Positions 48,790 to 59,977 of a DNA stretch of 64,000 bases are shown here, piece by piece. The position numbers and the translations under genes are program-made. Under the pieces are notes generated by a model. That model had not been told where the DNA came from. It saw only the letters and a list, made by a program, of their open reading frames with translations, and did no database searches. Position 1 is the stretch's first letter. Each line of letters starts with the position of its first letter. Source of the DNA: an uncultured Pelagibacteraceae bacterium (GTDB lineage: Bacteria; Pseudomonadota; Alphaproteobacteria; Pelagibacterales; Pelagibacteraceae); NCBI GenBank assembly GCA_902552475.1, contig CACDJC010000002.1:36483-100482 (forward strand). The letters run 5' to 3'.

Positions 48790-49792
48790 TTAATTTTACT
48801 CTCCGGGAATTATTAGTAATTTTTCCTATAACATAGGGTTTATAATTTGCTGAAAAATATTTATATACTTTTTTTAAATTATTTGGACTAATTATAATAC
48901 AAAATCCTACACCACAATTAAATGTATTTAACATTTCTTTTTCACTAATTTTTGATTTTTTAAGCCATTTAAATATTTCAAAAATTTTTATTTTATTTAA
49001 ATCTATTTCAGCGCACAAATTTTTTGGCACAATACGTTTTAAGTTATCTTTGAGTCCACCACCAGTAATATTTGCACATCCGTTCAATAAATTTTTATCA
49101 TTAAGTTTTAATATTTCATTAACATATATTTTTGTAGGTTTAATTAATTCTTTTTTTAAAAACATATTATTTTTAATTTTAATTTTTTGCTTTTTAATTA
49201 TGTGTCTTACTAGTGAGTAACCGTTAGAATGCAGACCATTAGAAGGTATAGCTAAAATTATATCGTTTTTTTTTATTTTATTTATTAATATTTTTTTTTT
49301 TTCAACAAAGCCTACAGCAAAACCTGCTAAATCAAATTTACCATTAGAATAAGTGCCAGGCATTTCTGCAGTTTCTCCTCCTACCAGCGAACAATTTGCT
49401 AGCTCACAACCTTTTACTATCCCTTTGACTATTTTTTTTAGTTTATTAAGTTTTATTTTATCTATCGATATATAATCAAGAAACAGGTGTGGCTTTGCGC
49501 CTTGAACAATTAAATCATTTACACACATAGCAACCAAATCGATTCCAATTGTATCAAATTTATTTAACTCATTTGCAATTTCGATTTTTGTTCCGACACC
49601 ATCAGTGCTTGTTACTATCTGAGGTTTTTTAAGGTTATTTGGTACTTCTGTAATTGCACCAAATCCACCTATATTCTTAAAATCAACACTTTTATTTGTT
49701 TTTTTTGTTATAGATTTTATGAAGTTTACAAATTTATCTGCTTGCTTAATGTTAACTCCGCTTCTTTGATATGTTAACTTATTTGTTTTCAT
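48767..49792 (-). CDS. purM: phosphoribosylformylglycinamidine cyclo-ligase
   Basis: TYQRSGVNI, TSTDGVGTKI, GGETAEMPGTY. Confidence 0.96.
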   Translation of the reverse strand: MKTNKLTYQRSGVNIKQADKFVNFIKSITKKTNKSVDFKNIGGFGAITEVPNNLKKPQIVTSTDGVGTKIEIANELNKFDTIGIDLVAMCVNDLIVQGAKPHLFLDYISIDKIKLNKLKKIVKGIVKGCELANCSLVGGETAEMPGTYSNGKFDLAGFAVGFVEKKKILINKIKKNDIILAIPSNGLHSNGYSLVRHIIKKQKIKIKNNMFLKKELIKPTKIYVNEILKLNDKNLLNGCANITGGGLKDNLKRIVPKNLCAEIDLNKIKIFEIFKWLKKSKISEKEMLNTFNCGVGFCIIISPNNLKKVYKYFSANYKPYVIGKITNNSRRVKLSGKINWK

Positions 49793-49803
49793 AATTGATT
49801 TTT

Positions 49804-50880
49804 ATGCCAAAATTTAAAAAAAAAATATATTCATATCTATACATTCTTTTTTTATTTTTAGTCTTTAATTTTATCGAGTTTTCCACAAACAATGCATTAG
49901 GCAAAAATTTTATTATTTCAGAAATAAATATAGAAGAAAAATATAATCTTAATTTTGATAAATCAAAAGTTATAGATAAGGGTTTTTTAAAAGCTTTCAA
50001 AGTACTAACTCACAAAATTCTTGAAAAAAAGGATCAGTTAAAAGTTAAAAATATTCAAATTGAAGATGTTAAATATTTAATCGATAATTTTTCTATATTA
50101 GATGAGACTTTTATAGATAAAAATTACCAGGTTACTTTAGAAGTACAATTTGATAGAAAAAAAATAATCAAATTCTTAAATAAAAAAAAAATTTTTTCTT
50201 CTCTACCAAGTGAAATTGATGTTTTTCTGTTGCCAATATTATTGGATACAAAAAATAATGAACTATATTATTTAAATCAAAATATTTTTTTTAATTTATG
50301 GAATGATGTATTGGAAAATTACTTTCTAATAAAATATATTTTACCTAATGAGGATATTGAAGACCATTTTATTATCAAAAAAAATATTAATAATTTAGAA
50401 AATTATAGTTTTGAGGAAATAGTAAAAAAATATAATTTAGAAAATCATATAATTTTGATTTTACTAAAAAGTGACAATAAATTGAGACTTTATTCTAAAA
50501 TTAATTTTGAAAATAAAAATATGATAATAAATAGAAATTTTAAAAATATAGATATTAACAATAAAACTTCAATTAAAAATATTATTTTAGAAATAAAAAA
50601 CATGTATGAGGATAAGTGGAAATCTCTTAATAAACTTAATACTACAATTGAGCTACCTATAAGATTATCTCTTGACTCAAAAAATATTAATTTATCTATT
50701 AAACTTGAAAAAACATTAAAAGATTTAGATTTTGTCTCAGATTTTAAAATTGAAAAATTTAATAATAATGAAATTATATATAAAATAATTTTTAATAGTA
50801 CACCTCAAAGATTTTTAGATGACATAATAACTTCTGGCTTTAAGATTGACACAACAAAAAGTATTTGGAAAATAAAATGA
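49804..50880 (+). CDS. DUF2066-like hypothetical protein
   Basis: Signal-peptide-like N-terminus and position upstream of an Hda-like gene; ATG 49804 preferred over TTG 49795. Confidence 0.6.
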   Translation: MPKFKKKIYSYLYILFLFLVFNFIEFSTNNALGKNFIISEINIEEKYNLNFDKSKVIDKGFLKAFKVLTHKILEKKDQLKVKNIQIEDVKYLIDNFSILDETFIDKNYQVTLEVQFDRKKIIKFLNKKKIFSSLPSEIDVFLLPILLDTKNNELYYLNQNIFFNLWNDVLENYFLIKYILPNEDIEDHFIIKKNINNLENYSFEEIVKKYNLENHIILILLKSDNKLRLYSKINFENKNMIINRNFKNIDINNKTSIKNIILEIKNMYEDKWKSLNKLNTTIELPIRLSLDSKNINLSIKLEKTLKDLDFVSDFKIEKFNNNEIIYKIIFNSTPQRFLDDIITSGFKIDTTKSIWKIK

Positions 50881-51533
50881 GAGAGTTAAATCAATTATTA
50901 CTTGGATTAGATCATAAAAAAAATTTTAATGAACATGATTTTTATGTATCAAAAAGTAATTATTATGCTTTTAATATAATTGATAAATGGCCAAAGTGGG
51001 AAAAAAAAATTCTTAATATTTTTGGAGAAAAACTTTCAGGCAAAACCCATCTTGCAAATATATTTAAATCTAAAACTAATGCTATAATAATAGATGCAAA
51101 AGATATTAACGATGAAATTTTTAAAAAATTAAAAATGTTTGAAAATATAGTTATTGATAATTTTGAAAGTAATTATGATGAAAAATTAATATATTCTATT
51201 TTTAATCTAGTTGACCAAGACAACAAATATATGATGATTAACTCAATATTTCCTATCAATGAAACTAAGTTTGAACTTCCAGATTTGATTTCAAGATCAA
51301 AGAATTGCTTAAGTGTCAAAATAGATAATCCTGATGATGATTTAATTTTTGCATTAATACTTAAGAATTTTTCTGATCGTCAAATAAAAGTAGAAAAGAA
51401 AATTATTGAATTCATAGTTAATAGAATAGACAGATCCTATAGCAAAATATATGAATTTATATATAAGGTTGATGAACTAAGTTTAAAAAAAAAGAAACCA
51501 ATAAATTTAAAAACAATTAAAGAAATTTTATAA
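50877..51533 (+). CDS. hda: Hda/DnaA-like ATPase
   Basis: IFGEKLSGKTHLANIF (Walker A); short DnaA-like AAA+ protein. Confidence 0.75.
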   Translation: MRELNQLLLGLDHKKNFNEHDFYVSKSNYYAFNIIDKWPKWEKKILNIFGEKLSGKTHLANIFKSKTNAIIIDAKDINDEIFKKLKMFENIVIDNFESNYDEKLIYSIFNLVDQDNKYMMINSIFPINETKFELPDLISRSKNCLSVKIDNPDDDLIFALILKNFSDRQIKVEKKIIEFIVNRIDRSYSKIYEFIYKVDELSLKKKKPINLKTIKEIL

Positions 51534-51535
51534 AG

Positions 51536-53320
51536 TTGAGTAAATACAGAACACATACTTGCGGCGAGTTAAATATTACTCATAAAGGAAATGAAATTAT
51601 ACTTTCTGGATGGATTAATAAAAAAAGAGACCATGGAAATTTATTATTTATAGATTTAAGAGATAATTATGGTCTAACACAGTGTGTAATTGACAAAAGT
51701 AATAAAATCTTCAATGATTTGGAAAAGCTACCATTAGAAACAGTAATAAAAATAGAAGGAACTGTTCTTGAAAGAACAAAAGAAACGATTAATAAAAATA
51801 TTATTACAGGTCAAATAGAAGTTAAAATTAAAAAAATATTTGTTTTAGGTAAAACGAAAGAATTACCATTGCCAGTATTTTCTGATCAAGAATACGCAGA
51901 AGAAATTAGACTAAAATATAGATTTTTAGATTTAAGAAGAAAAAAAATACATCAAAATATAATTTTAAGATCAAAAGTAATTTCATTTATAAGGTTAGAA
52001 ATGCAAAACTTTGGATTTCTAGAATTTCAAACACCTATATTAACTTCTTCTAGCCCAGAAGGAGCTAGAGATTTTTTGGTTCCAAGTAGATTAAATCAAG
52101 GAAAATTTTATGCTTTACCTCAGGCACCTCAACAATTTAAACAATTAATTATGGTTTCAGGATTTGATAAATATTTTCAAATAGCTCCATGTTTTAGAGA
52201 CGAAGATGCAAGAGCCGATAGAAGTCCTGGAGAATTTTATCAATTAGATTTAGAAATGTCTTTTGTAGAGCAAGAAGATGTCTTTAATGTTATTGAAAAA
52301 TTATTTGTAAAGTTATTTAAAAATTTTTCAAAGAAAAAAATTTTAGATGAAAAATTTCCAAGAATTTCATATTCAGATGCAATGCTTAGATATGGATCAG
52401 ATAAACCAGATCTAAGGAATCCATTACAAATTTATGATTTGACAGAAATATTTAAAAGAGAAGATGTAAAATTTGATATTTTTAAAAAACTTGTAAAATC
52501 AGGATCTGTTGTTAGATCTATAATTACAAAAAAAACAAAAGAAAAACCAAGAAGTTTTTTTGATGGAATAGATAATTGGGCTAAAGAGCAAGGCTCATCA
52601 GGCTTAGCTTATTTTAGTTTAGAAAAAAATGATAAAATTCTTGGAAAAGGGCCAGTAGGTAAATTTTTTTCAGAAGAATCTTTAAAAGAAATTATGAAAA
52701 AAACAAATGCAGCAGTAGGGGATACAGTATTTTTGTCTTGTGGAAAAAAAAATGAAGTTGAAAAAATACTAAGTCAAGCAAGAACTAAAATTGCAGAAGA
52801 GTTAAACTTGATTGATAAAAATGTATTTTCATTTTGCTGGATTATAGATTATCCAATGTATGAAATGGATGAACTTTCAAAAAAAATAAAATTTAGTCAT
52901 AATCCTTTTTCTATGCCCCAAGGAGATTTGAATAATATTAATTTTTTGGATCCATTAAATATAAAAGCATATCAATATGATATTGTTTGTAATGGCATCG
53001 AGCTATCATCTGGCGCTATAAGAAATCATATTCCTGAATTAATGTATAAATTATTTGAAATTGCAGGTTATTCTAAGTCAGATGTAGATCAAAAATTTAG
53101 CGGCATGATAAACGCATTAAGTTATGGAGCGCCACCACATGGAGGTATTGCACCTGGAATTGATAGAATAGTGATGCTTTTAGCTGATGAAAAAAATATA
53201 AGAGAGGTTACCATGTTTCCAATGAATCAAAATGCTCAAGATTTAATGATGAATGCCCCTTCGAAAGTTTCTGACGAACAATTAAAAGAGCTAGGTATAA
53301 ATATAAAGAAAAAAAACTAG
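51536..53320 (+). CDS. aspS: aspartyl-tRNA synthetase (TTG start)
   Basis: CFRDEDARADRSPGEFYQLDLEMSF; GIAPGIDRIVML. Confidence 0.97.
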   Translation: MSKYRTHTCGELNITHKGNEIILSGWINKKRDHGNLLFIDLRDNYGLTQCVIDKSNKIFNDLEKLPLETVIKIEGTVLERTKETINKNIITGQIEVKIKKIFVLGKTKELPLPVFSDQEYAEEIRLKYRFLDLRRKKIHQNIILRSKVISFIRLEMQNFGFLEFQTPILTSSSPEGARDFLVPSRLNQGKFYALPQAPQQFKQLIMVSGFDKYFQIAPCFRDEDARADRSPGEFYQLDLEMSFVEQEDVFNVIEKLFVKLFKNFSKKKILDEKFPRISYSDAMLRYGSDKPDLRNPLQIYDLTEIFKREDVKFDIFKKLVKSGSVVRSIITKKTKEKPRSFFDGIDNWAKEQGSSGLAYFSLEKNDKILGKGPVGKFFSEESLKEIMKKTNAAVGDTVFLSCGKKNEVEKILSQARTKIAEELNLIDKNVFSFCWIIDYPMYEMDELSKKIKFSHNPFSMPQGDLNNINFLDPLNIKAYQYDIVCNGIELSSGAIRNHIPELMYKLFEIAGYSKSDVDQKFSGMINALSYGAPPHGGIAPGIDRIVMLLADEKNIREVTMFPMNQNAQDLMMNAPSKVSDEQLKELGINIKKKN

Positions 53321-54157
53321 TTATTTTTTTCCTTTTAAGTTAATTCTTATATCAGATAGATCTACTAATTTTTTTTTATAGTCACTTCTAACAAAACCTT
53401 TGCTAGTAATATCTTTTACAAGTTTTAAAAACTTAGTTTGATCCTCGTCATTTTCTGCACTATCTAGATTTTCATCAGATTTTTCTCCAACACCTATCGA
53501 AGGTGTATGTGCCAAGTCTTCTCTATTAAGATAAGAAATTGCAAGTTCTCTAAATATATAATCCAGTATAGAGGTTGCGCTTAGAATACGATCATTTCCA
53601 AAAACTTTACCCGAAGGTTCAAACTTTGTATCAACGTAAGCATTTACAAACTCGTCAAGAGGAACTCCATACTGCAAACCTAGTGAAATAGCTATTGCAA
53701 AATTGTTCATTAATGCCTTCACTAACTCACCTTCCTTACTTGTATCTATGAATATTTCTCCAATCTTTCCATCTTCATATTCTCCTGTGTGAAGATAAAC
53801 TTTATGATCTCCAATGGAAGCTTTTTGAATATAGCCTTTTCTTCTGTCTGGCATACTAAATCTTTTACCAATATTTTCATGGAGATTTTTTGAAAATTTT
53901 TCATCAATTTTTATATTTGTTTTTAAAGGATTTTTTGAAACTAAACCGTTTGGCGTATCTTCAATTTTTTCAGTCTTTTTATTATCAACTTTTTCAAGAT
54001 TTTTTGTTTTTCTACTGTCTAATTTTACATCCAAGACATCAAATTTGCCATCATCTCTTTTTTCTAGATTTTCAATATTAGCATCATTAATGTCATCTAG
54101 GTAATGACTAACTTTAAAGCTACAAGTATAAAAGGTTTCTACCAAAAATTTTGCCAT
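53321..54157 (-). CDS. stand-alone C-terminal domain of B12-dependent (class II) ribonucleotide reductase, NrdJ/TSCPD-like
   Basis: [39 protein letters not shown]...[34 protein letters not shown]. Confidence 0.8.
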   Translation of the reverse strand: MAKFLVETFYTCSFKVSHYLDDINDANIENLEKRDDGKFDVLDVKLDSRKTKNLEKVDNKKTEKIEDTPNGLVSKNPLKTNIKIDEKFSKNLHENIGKRFSMPDRRKGYIQKASIGDHKVYLHTGEYEDGKIGEIFIDTSKEGELVKALMNNFAIAISLGLQYGVPLDEFVNAYVDTKFEPSGKVFGNDRILSATSILDYIFRELAISYLNREDLAHTPSIGVGEKSDENLDSAENDEDQTKFLKLVKDITSKGFVRSDYKKKLVDLSDIRINLKGKK

Positions 54158-54269
54158 TTAATTTCCTTATTAATAAAATTGAATCTTATTAAATAAATGT
54201 ATATACAAAATAAATTTTTAGTCTAATTTAATTTTTACAATTTTGAATTGAAAAAAAACTTAAATTTTT

Positions 54270-54629
54270 ATGTTGACAATATTAAAAGAAATATTCACTT
54301 GGTGGAATCAACAAACCTTAGGTACTAGGATACAAACATTTTTTTTTGGAAAATTTGTTGGTGAAGACCATCTAGGAAATAAATATTATAAAAGTAAATC
54401 TGGTAGAAGATGGGTTATCTATAATGGAGAAATAGAAGCATCAAAAATACCAAATGAATGGTATTCTTGGATGCATTTCACAAACAATAATATAGAAAAC
54501 ACTCATAATATTAAAAAATATAATTGGCAGAAAGAACATTTACCAAACCAAACGGGCACTCAAAACTCATATCATCCAAAAAAAAATAAAAATGCTGTTA
54601 AAAAAAAATACAATAGCTGGCAAAATTAA
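54270..54629 (+). CDS. NADH:ubiquinone oxidoreductase 17.2 kDa subunit (NDUFA12) homolog
   Basis: VGEDHLGNKYYKSKSGRRWVIYNGEIEASKIPNEWYSWMHF. Confidence 0.93.
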   Translation: MLTILKEIFTWWNQQTLGTRIQTFFFGKFVGEDHLGNKYYKSKSGRRWVIYNGEIEASKIPNEWYSWMHFTNNNIENTHNIKKYNWQKEHLPNQTGTQNSYHPKKNKNAVKKKYNSWQN

Positions 54630-54999
54630 AATTTATTTTTTAGTATATATTGTAAGTCAATTTTTAAATTCAAATTTATATTCTGATACAAAAAAAAATA
54701 GTGAAATTTTTGCTGATCTTAACGTTTTGGATAAAGTCAGCTCGAAAAGTTCAAATATAACTTTAAAGATAGGCGAAGAAACAGAATTTCAAAATTTACT
54801 AATAAAAGTTTTAAAATGTTTTAATTCTAAATTTGATGACGAACCTGAGGTTACAGCATATATGCAAGTAAGAGATTTAACAAATAAAGATAAGGATAAA
54901 GTCTTTTTTTTTAATGATTGGACCTTTGCTTCAAGTCCTTCCATAAGACCATTTGATCATCCAGTTTATGATATTTGGCTTAGAAAATGTTACAGTTAA
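54592..54999 (+). CDS. DUF2155 family protein
   Basis: ADLNVLDKVSSKSSNITLKIGEETEFQNLLIKVLKC...FNDWTFASSPSIRPFDHPVYDIWLRKC. Confidence 0.85.
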   Translation: MLLKKNTIAGKIKIYFLVYIVSQFLNSNLYSDTKKNSEIFADLNVLDKVSSKSSNITLKIGEETEFQNLLIKVLKCFNSKFDDEPEVTAYMQVRDLTNKDKDKVFFFNDWTFASSPSIRPFDHPVYDIWLRKCYS

Positions 55000-56333
55000 A
55001 TAATTTTTTCATTATCTAACCAACTTACATTAAAATCTGATGAAATAAACTTTTCATGGTTTAAAAGTGTTTTATGAAGTTCAATTGTTGTTTTAATTCC
55101 TTCTATAACAAATTCGTCCAAAGATCTTTTCATTCTTTGTATAGCTTCTGTTCTATTTCTTCCATGGCAAATAAGCTTACAGACCATACTATCATAGTAA
55201 GGTGTTACCTTGTATCCTTGATAAATTGATCCATCAACTCTTGTTCTAAATCCAGATGGTTGGTGACACATAGTTATTTTTCCTGGTGAAGGTTGGAAGT
55301 TTTTACTCGCATCTTCAGCATTAATTCTACATTCTATTGCATGACCTCTTGGTTTTATATCTTCTTGCTTTAGAGCTGTTTCTCCAGTATATGCAATCCA
55401 AATTTGTTCTTTTATGATATCTATTCCAGTTACAACTTCAGTTACGGGGTGTTCAACTTGAACTCTTGTGTTCATTTCTAAAAAAAAGAATTTATTGTCT
55501 TCATATATAAATTCAACTGTTCCAGCCCCTTCATAACCAATTTGACTGACCATTTTTACAGTTTTATCGAATAGTTCTTTTCTTAATTCATTATTCAATA
55601 TAGGACTTGGTGTTTCTTCAATTAGTTTTTGATGTCTTCGTTGAACAGAGCAGTCTCTTTCATGAAGATGAACAGTTCTGTTTTTTCCTGATAAAACTTG
55701 TACTTCTATATGTCTTGGGTTTTGAAAAAATTTCTCTATATAAACTTCATCATTTCCAAAAAATTTCTTTGCTTCTAATTTAGCTGTTAAAAAAAGGTTT
55801 TCAAACTCTTCTTCATTTCTTACAATTTTCATTCCTTTACCACCACCACCGCCTGCTGCCTTTATAAGAATAGGTAAACCAATATTTTTAATTAATTTTT
55901 TTGCTTCTTCTATATCTGAAACTCCACCATCAGAACCTTCAATTACAGGTAAACCATATTTTTTTGCAATTTGTTTAGCTTGAATTTTATCCCCCATCAT
56001 TTTAATTAATTTTGATGATGGTCCTATAAATTTAATTTTATAGTCTTCTAAGATTTTTGCAAATTCAGAATTTTCAGACAAAAAACCATAACCAGGATGA
56101 ACTGCTTCAGCATTTGTTAATTCTATAGCTGACAATATTGATGGAATATTTAAATAACTATTAGTTGGTTGATGTGAACCAATACAAACACTTTCATCGG
56201 CTAATCTAACATGCATGCTATCTCGGTCTACATCAGAGTGAATAGCTACAGTTGATATACCCCATTCTTTACAGGCCCTGATTATTCTAACTGCTATTTC
56301 ACCTCTGTTTGCAATTAAAATTTTTTTAAACAT
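54996..56333 (-). CDS. accC: acetyl-CoA carboxylase, biotin carboxylase
   Basis: KILIANRGEIAVRIIRA; AAGGGGGKGMKIV. Confidence 0.97.
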   Translation of the reverse strand: MFKKILIANRGEIAVRIIRACKEWGISTVAIHSDVDRDSMHVRLADESVCIGSHQPTNSYLNIPSILSAIELTNAEAVHPGYGFLSENSEFAKILEDYKIKFIGPSSKLIKMMGDKIQAKQIAKKYGLPVIEGSDGGVSDIEEAKKLIKNIGLPILIKAAGGGGGKGMKIVRNEEEFENLFLTAKLEAKKFFGNDEVYIEKFFQNPRHIEVQVLSGKNRTVHLHERDCSVQRRHQKLIEETPSPILNNELRKELFDKTVKMVSQIGYEGAGTVEFIYEDNKFFFLEMNTRVQVEHPVTEVVTGIDIIKEQIWIAYTGETALKQEDIKPRGHAIECRINAEDASKNFQPSPGKITMCHQPSGFRTRVDGSIYQGYKVTPYYDSMVCKLICHGRNRTEAIQRMKRSLDEFVIEGIKTTIELHKTLLNHEKFISSDFNVSWLDNEKII

Positions 56334-56689
56334 TAATCTAGAACTGCAATTTTTTGATCAAATTCTACTGGCTGTCCATCCTCAACACAGATTTCTTTCA
56401 CAACACCATCTGAGGATGAAGGAACATGATTCATTGTTTTCATTGCTTCAACAATCATTATTGTGTCGCCTTTTTTTATTTTTTTTCCAATTTCTACAAA
56501 TTTTTTTCCACCTGGTTCTGGCGCAAGATAAGCAGTTCCTACAATTGGACTTTTAATAACTGTTCCAGATATTTCAATTTCTTCTTCAGTTGAAGTTTCT
56601 TCATTGCTAATTTCAATTCCTTTTAAAGATTTCTTTAAATCTTCTAGAGCATTTATTAATTTTATTACTATTTTTTTATCAATTTCCAT
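56333..56689 (-). CDS. accB: acetyl-CoA carboxylase biotin carboxyl carrier protein
   Basis: IVEAMKTMNHVPSSSDG. Confidence 0.96.
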   Translation of the reverse strand: MEIDKKIVIKLINALEDLKKSLKGIEISNEETSTEEEIEISGTVIKSPIVGTAYLAPEPGGKKFVEIGKKIKKGDTIMIVEAMKTMNHVPSSSDGVVKEICVEDGQPVEFDQKIAVLD

Positions 56690-57122
56690 TTTTTAGTAAT
56701 TCTTGCATTGAATTTATGGCCAAAATATATCCGTTAGTTCCAAGACCAAAAATTCCTCCTGTTGCTACTCCACTAATTAAAGATTTATGTCTAAAGTCTT
56801 CTCTTTTATAAATGTTCGATATATGAAGTTCTATAATAGGTTTTTTATAAATATTTAAAGAATCTCTAATAGCAACAGATGTATGGGTGTATCCGCCAGC
56901 ATTTATAATAATTCCGTCATGGTTATTTCTAGCTTTTTGAATTAAATCAACTATTTCACCCTCTAAATTTGATTGTTTTATTTCTATTTCTAGATTTAGT
57001 TCTTTGGATCTTTTATTACAAATTTCTACTAAATAATTATAATCTTCTTTACCATATTGAGATTGTTCTCTTTCGCCTAATAGATTAAGATTAGGGCCGT
57101 TAATAATTAATATTTTACTCAC
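56679..57122 (-). CDS. aroQ: 3-dehydroquinate dehydratase type II
   Basis: INGPNLNLLGEREQSQYG; INAGGYTHTSVAIRD. Confidence 0.97.
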   Translation of the reverse strand: MSKILIINGPNLNLLGEREQSQYGKEDYNYLVEICNKRSKELNLEIEIKQSNLEGEIVDLIQKARNNHDGIIINAGGYTHTSVAIRDSLNIYKKPIIELHISNIYKREDFRHKSLISGVATGGIFGLGTNGYILAINSMQELLKNGN

Positions 57123-57138
57123 AAAAACTTTATATTAT

Positions 57139-57357
57139 ATGAATAATAAAAATAAAATAAAAATTATAGTTAATGGCAAACAAATGACAGTAAAATTAAA
57201 ATATTCACTAAAAAATCTAGCTGATAAGTTAAAATTGCCAATAACAAAGGTAGCTATCGAAATTAATAGGGAAATAATAAATAAAAAAAATATAAAAAAA
57301 ATATTTCTTAAAAATGGCGATAAAATCGAAGTAGTTCATTTTATAGGTGGAGGTTAA
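57139..57357 (+). CDS. thiS: sulfur carrier protein ThiS
   Basis: C-terminal ...[10 protein letters not shown]; overlaps thiG. Confidence 0.93.
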   Translation: MNNKNKIKIIVNGKQMTVKLKYSLKNLADKLKLPITKVAIEINREIINKKNIKKIFLKNGDKIEVVHFIGGG

Positions 57358-58130
57358 TGAAAAAAGATAATTTTACTGTAGCAAAAAAAAATTTTTTTTC
57401 CAGACTTATTGTAGGTACTGGCAAATACAAAAATATGAAAGAATGCGCAAAGGCAATAAAAATTTCTGGTGCAGAAATAGTAACTGTAGCCGTCAGAAGA
57501 GTTAATATTTCAGATAAATCAAAACCAAGATTAATGGATTTTATTGATCCAAAAAAAACCACATATTTACCAAATACTGCTGGTTGTTTTACTTCTGATG
57601 AGGCTTTAAGAACTTTAAGATTAGCAAGGGAAATTGGTGGATGGACATTAGTTAAATTAGAAGTATTGGGAGATAAAAAAAATTTATTTCCAGACATGAT
57701 TGAAACTTTAAAATCAACTGAAATTCTAACAAAAGAAGGCTTCAACGTTATGGTTTACTGCAATGATGATCCATTAATGGCAAAAAGACTTGAGAATTCA
57801 GGTGCAAGTGCAATTATGCCTTTGGCTGCTCCGATTGGTTCAGGTTTGGGAATACAAAATAAAATTAATATAAAAATTATTAGAAATCAAACAAGACTTC
57901 CACTTATTGTTGATGCTGGAATTGGTCAAGCATCTGATGCAGTAGAAGCTATGGAATTAGGTTGTGATGGAGTTTTAATCAATACGGCAATAGCTAAAGC
58001 AAAAAATCCTTATCAAATGGCTGAAGCAATGAAATATGCTGTAATTTCTGGAAGAAAGTCATATCTATCAGGAAGAATAAAACCTAATTTATTTGGTTCG
58101 GCCTCTACAACTAATAAAGGATTAATCTAA
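57357..58130 (+). CDS. thiG: thiazole synthase
   Basis: [49 protein letters not shown]. Confidence 0.97.
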   Translation: MKKDNFTVAKKNFFSRLIVGTGKYKNMKECAKAIKISGAEIVTVAVRRVNISDKSKPRLMDFIDPKKTTYLPNTAGCFTSDEALRTLRLAREIGGWTLVKLEVLGDKKNLFPDMIETLKSTEILTKEGFNVMVYCNDDPLMAKRLENSGASAIMPLAAPIGSGLGIQNKINIKIIRNQTRLPLIVDAGIGQASDAVEAMELGCDGVLINTAIAKAKNPYQMAEAMKYAVISGRKSYLSGRIKPNLFGSASTTNKGLI

Positions 58131-59896
58131 TTTTTTTTTACAAATTTCTTTTTTTTGCTTTTAAATTTTTTCTTTTTAAAAAGAGATTTTTTTTCTTTTT
58201 TAATATTTAATTTTTTGTGTACTTTATCTTTCACCATTTTTTGTAAAGTTTCAAATTTTTCTATTTTTTCTAAAACTTTTTTTGATTTTGATTTAAATTC
58301 AATAATATATTCAAATAAACTTAAATCTTTTCTTGAATTAAAGTTAATTTTTAATTTATTTTTTTTTTGGAAATAGATTAAATCTTCATTAAAGTGATTT
58401 TCAATAAACATTAGTATTTTTTCATTAATATCGATATCAACAATTTTTGCACTATTTTCAAAAGATTTAATTTCAATCAATTTTAAAATTTTTAGTGCAA
58501 ATGACTCATTTGTTAATGTAATTGACCATTTAACATTACTTTCCCTAAGTCTTTGTCTTGACATTTCAAGCAATCCAAAATTACTTATCCTGCCTATTTG
58601 GATTCTTGCTCTATCATTTCTACACCTTTCTTTTAATTTTCTTTCTACTTGTTTTCTATTTCCAAAATTTAACATATCTATAAAATCTATTATTATTAAG
58701 CCTGAAAGATCTCTAATTTTTATTTGTCTTGCTATTTCTTCTGCTGCCTCGAGATTTGTATCTAAAGCAGTACTTTCTACATTTTTTTGCTTTATCGATT
58801 TTCCTGAATTAATATCTATAGAAACAAGAGCTTCTGTTGGGTTGATTACCAAATAACCTCCCGAACTTAGTTTTACTTCGGTCTTAAAGATTTCAAAAAG
58901 TTTTTTTTCTATATTTTCTTTAAAAAAAAGTGGGATTCTTTCTCTATATTTTTTAACTTTTTTTAAATGTCTTGGCATCATTAGCTTAATATAATTTTTA
59001 GTTTTTTGGTATCCTTCATTTCCTTCAACAATAATATTTTGAGTTTCTTCATCGTACATATCTCTAATACTTCTTTTTATAATATCACTTTCTTGATGGA
59101 TGAGAGATGGCGCTATAGAATTTAAGGCATTTTCTTTAATTGAATTCCAAACAGATATTAAATTTTTTAAATCTCCATCAATTTCATTTTTTGTTTTATT
59201 TGATCCTGCTGTTCTTACTATTATTCCCATCTCTTTTGGTATCTCTATTTCATTCAGTATATTTCTTATTTTTTTTCTATCACCAGGATTAAATATTTTT
59301 CTTGATATGCCACCACCTTTTGCAGTATTTGGCATAAGAACAATATATTTTCCAGCAATGCTTATGAAGGTACTTAAAGCAGCCCCTTTAAATCCTCTCT
59401 CGTCTTTAAGCACTTGAACTAATATTACTTGATTTGGTTTTATAACTTCTTGAATTTTATATCTTCTAGAAGGAAATTTTTTTTCATTTTTTTCTTTTTC
59501 AAAATTTTCATCTATTGTTTTTTCCAAAGGATCGCTTAGCTTATTTTCTTCGCCATCTTGTAAAATTTGTTCTTCATTTTTTTCACTTTCCTTAGAAAGC
59601 TCCTCTCTAACTTTCTCTTCTTCTTTTTTTATTTTTTCTAAATCAGTTTGTGGTAATTGGTAATAATCAGATTGAATGTCATTAAAAGATAGAAATCCAT
59701 GCCTTTCTCTTCCAAAATCTACAAATGCAGCTTGAAGAGAAGGTTCAATTCTACTTACTTTTCCAAGATAAATATTATTCTTAATTAGTGTGTTATTTAC
59801 ACTTTCATATTCATAGTCTTCAATATGATTATCTTTTTTAAGAACAACTCTAGTTTCATTAGGATGCGATGCATCGATATATAAATTTTTTGCCAT
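58127..59896 (-). CDS. rne: ribonuclease E/G
   Basis: S1 domain; [29 protein letters not shown]. Confidence 0.93.
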   Translation of the reverse strand: MAKNLYIDASHPNETRVVLKKDNHIEDYEYESVNNTLIKNNIYLGKVSRIEPSLQAAFVDFGRERHGFLSFNDIQSDYYQLPQTDLEKIKKEEEKVREELSKESEKNEEQILQDGEENKLSDPLEKTIDENFEKEKNEKKFPSRRYKIQEVIKPNQVILVQVLKDERGFKGAALSTFISIAGKYIVLMPNTAKGGGISRKIFNPGDRKKIRNILNEIEIPKEMGIIVRTAGSNKTKNEIDGDLKNLISVWNSIKENALNSIAPSLIHQESDIIKRSIRDMYDEETQNIIVEGNEGYQKTKNYIKLMMPRHLKKVKKYRERIPLFFKENIEKKLFEIFKTEVKLSSGGYLVINPTEALVSIDINSGKSIKQKNVESTALDTNLEAAEEIARQIKIRDLSGLIIIDFIDMLNFGNRKQVERKLKERCRNDRARIQIGRISNFGLLEMSRQRLRESNVKWSITLTNESFALKILKLIEIKSFENSAKIVDIDINEKILMFIENHFNEDLIYFQKKNKLKINFNSRKDLSLFEYIIEFKSKSKKVLEKIEKFETLQKMVKDKVHKKLNIKKEKKSLFKKKKFKSKKKKFVKKN

Positions 59897-59977
59897 AAAT
59901 TTTGATTTTTTTTCATTATTTTATTTGTAAATTCGGTGCCTTAACAATAACAAATTCATTAGATAATTTAAACTAAA

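Noticed and set aside
54237-54629. NDUFA12 homolog as a eukaryote-like oddity
   Set aside because: Known as a normal alphaproteobacterial complex I accessory subunit
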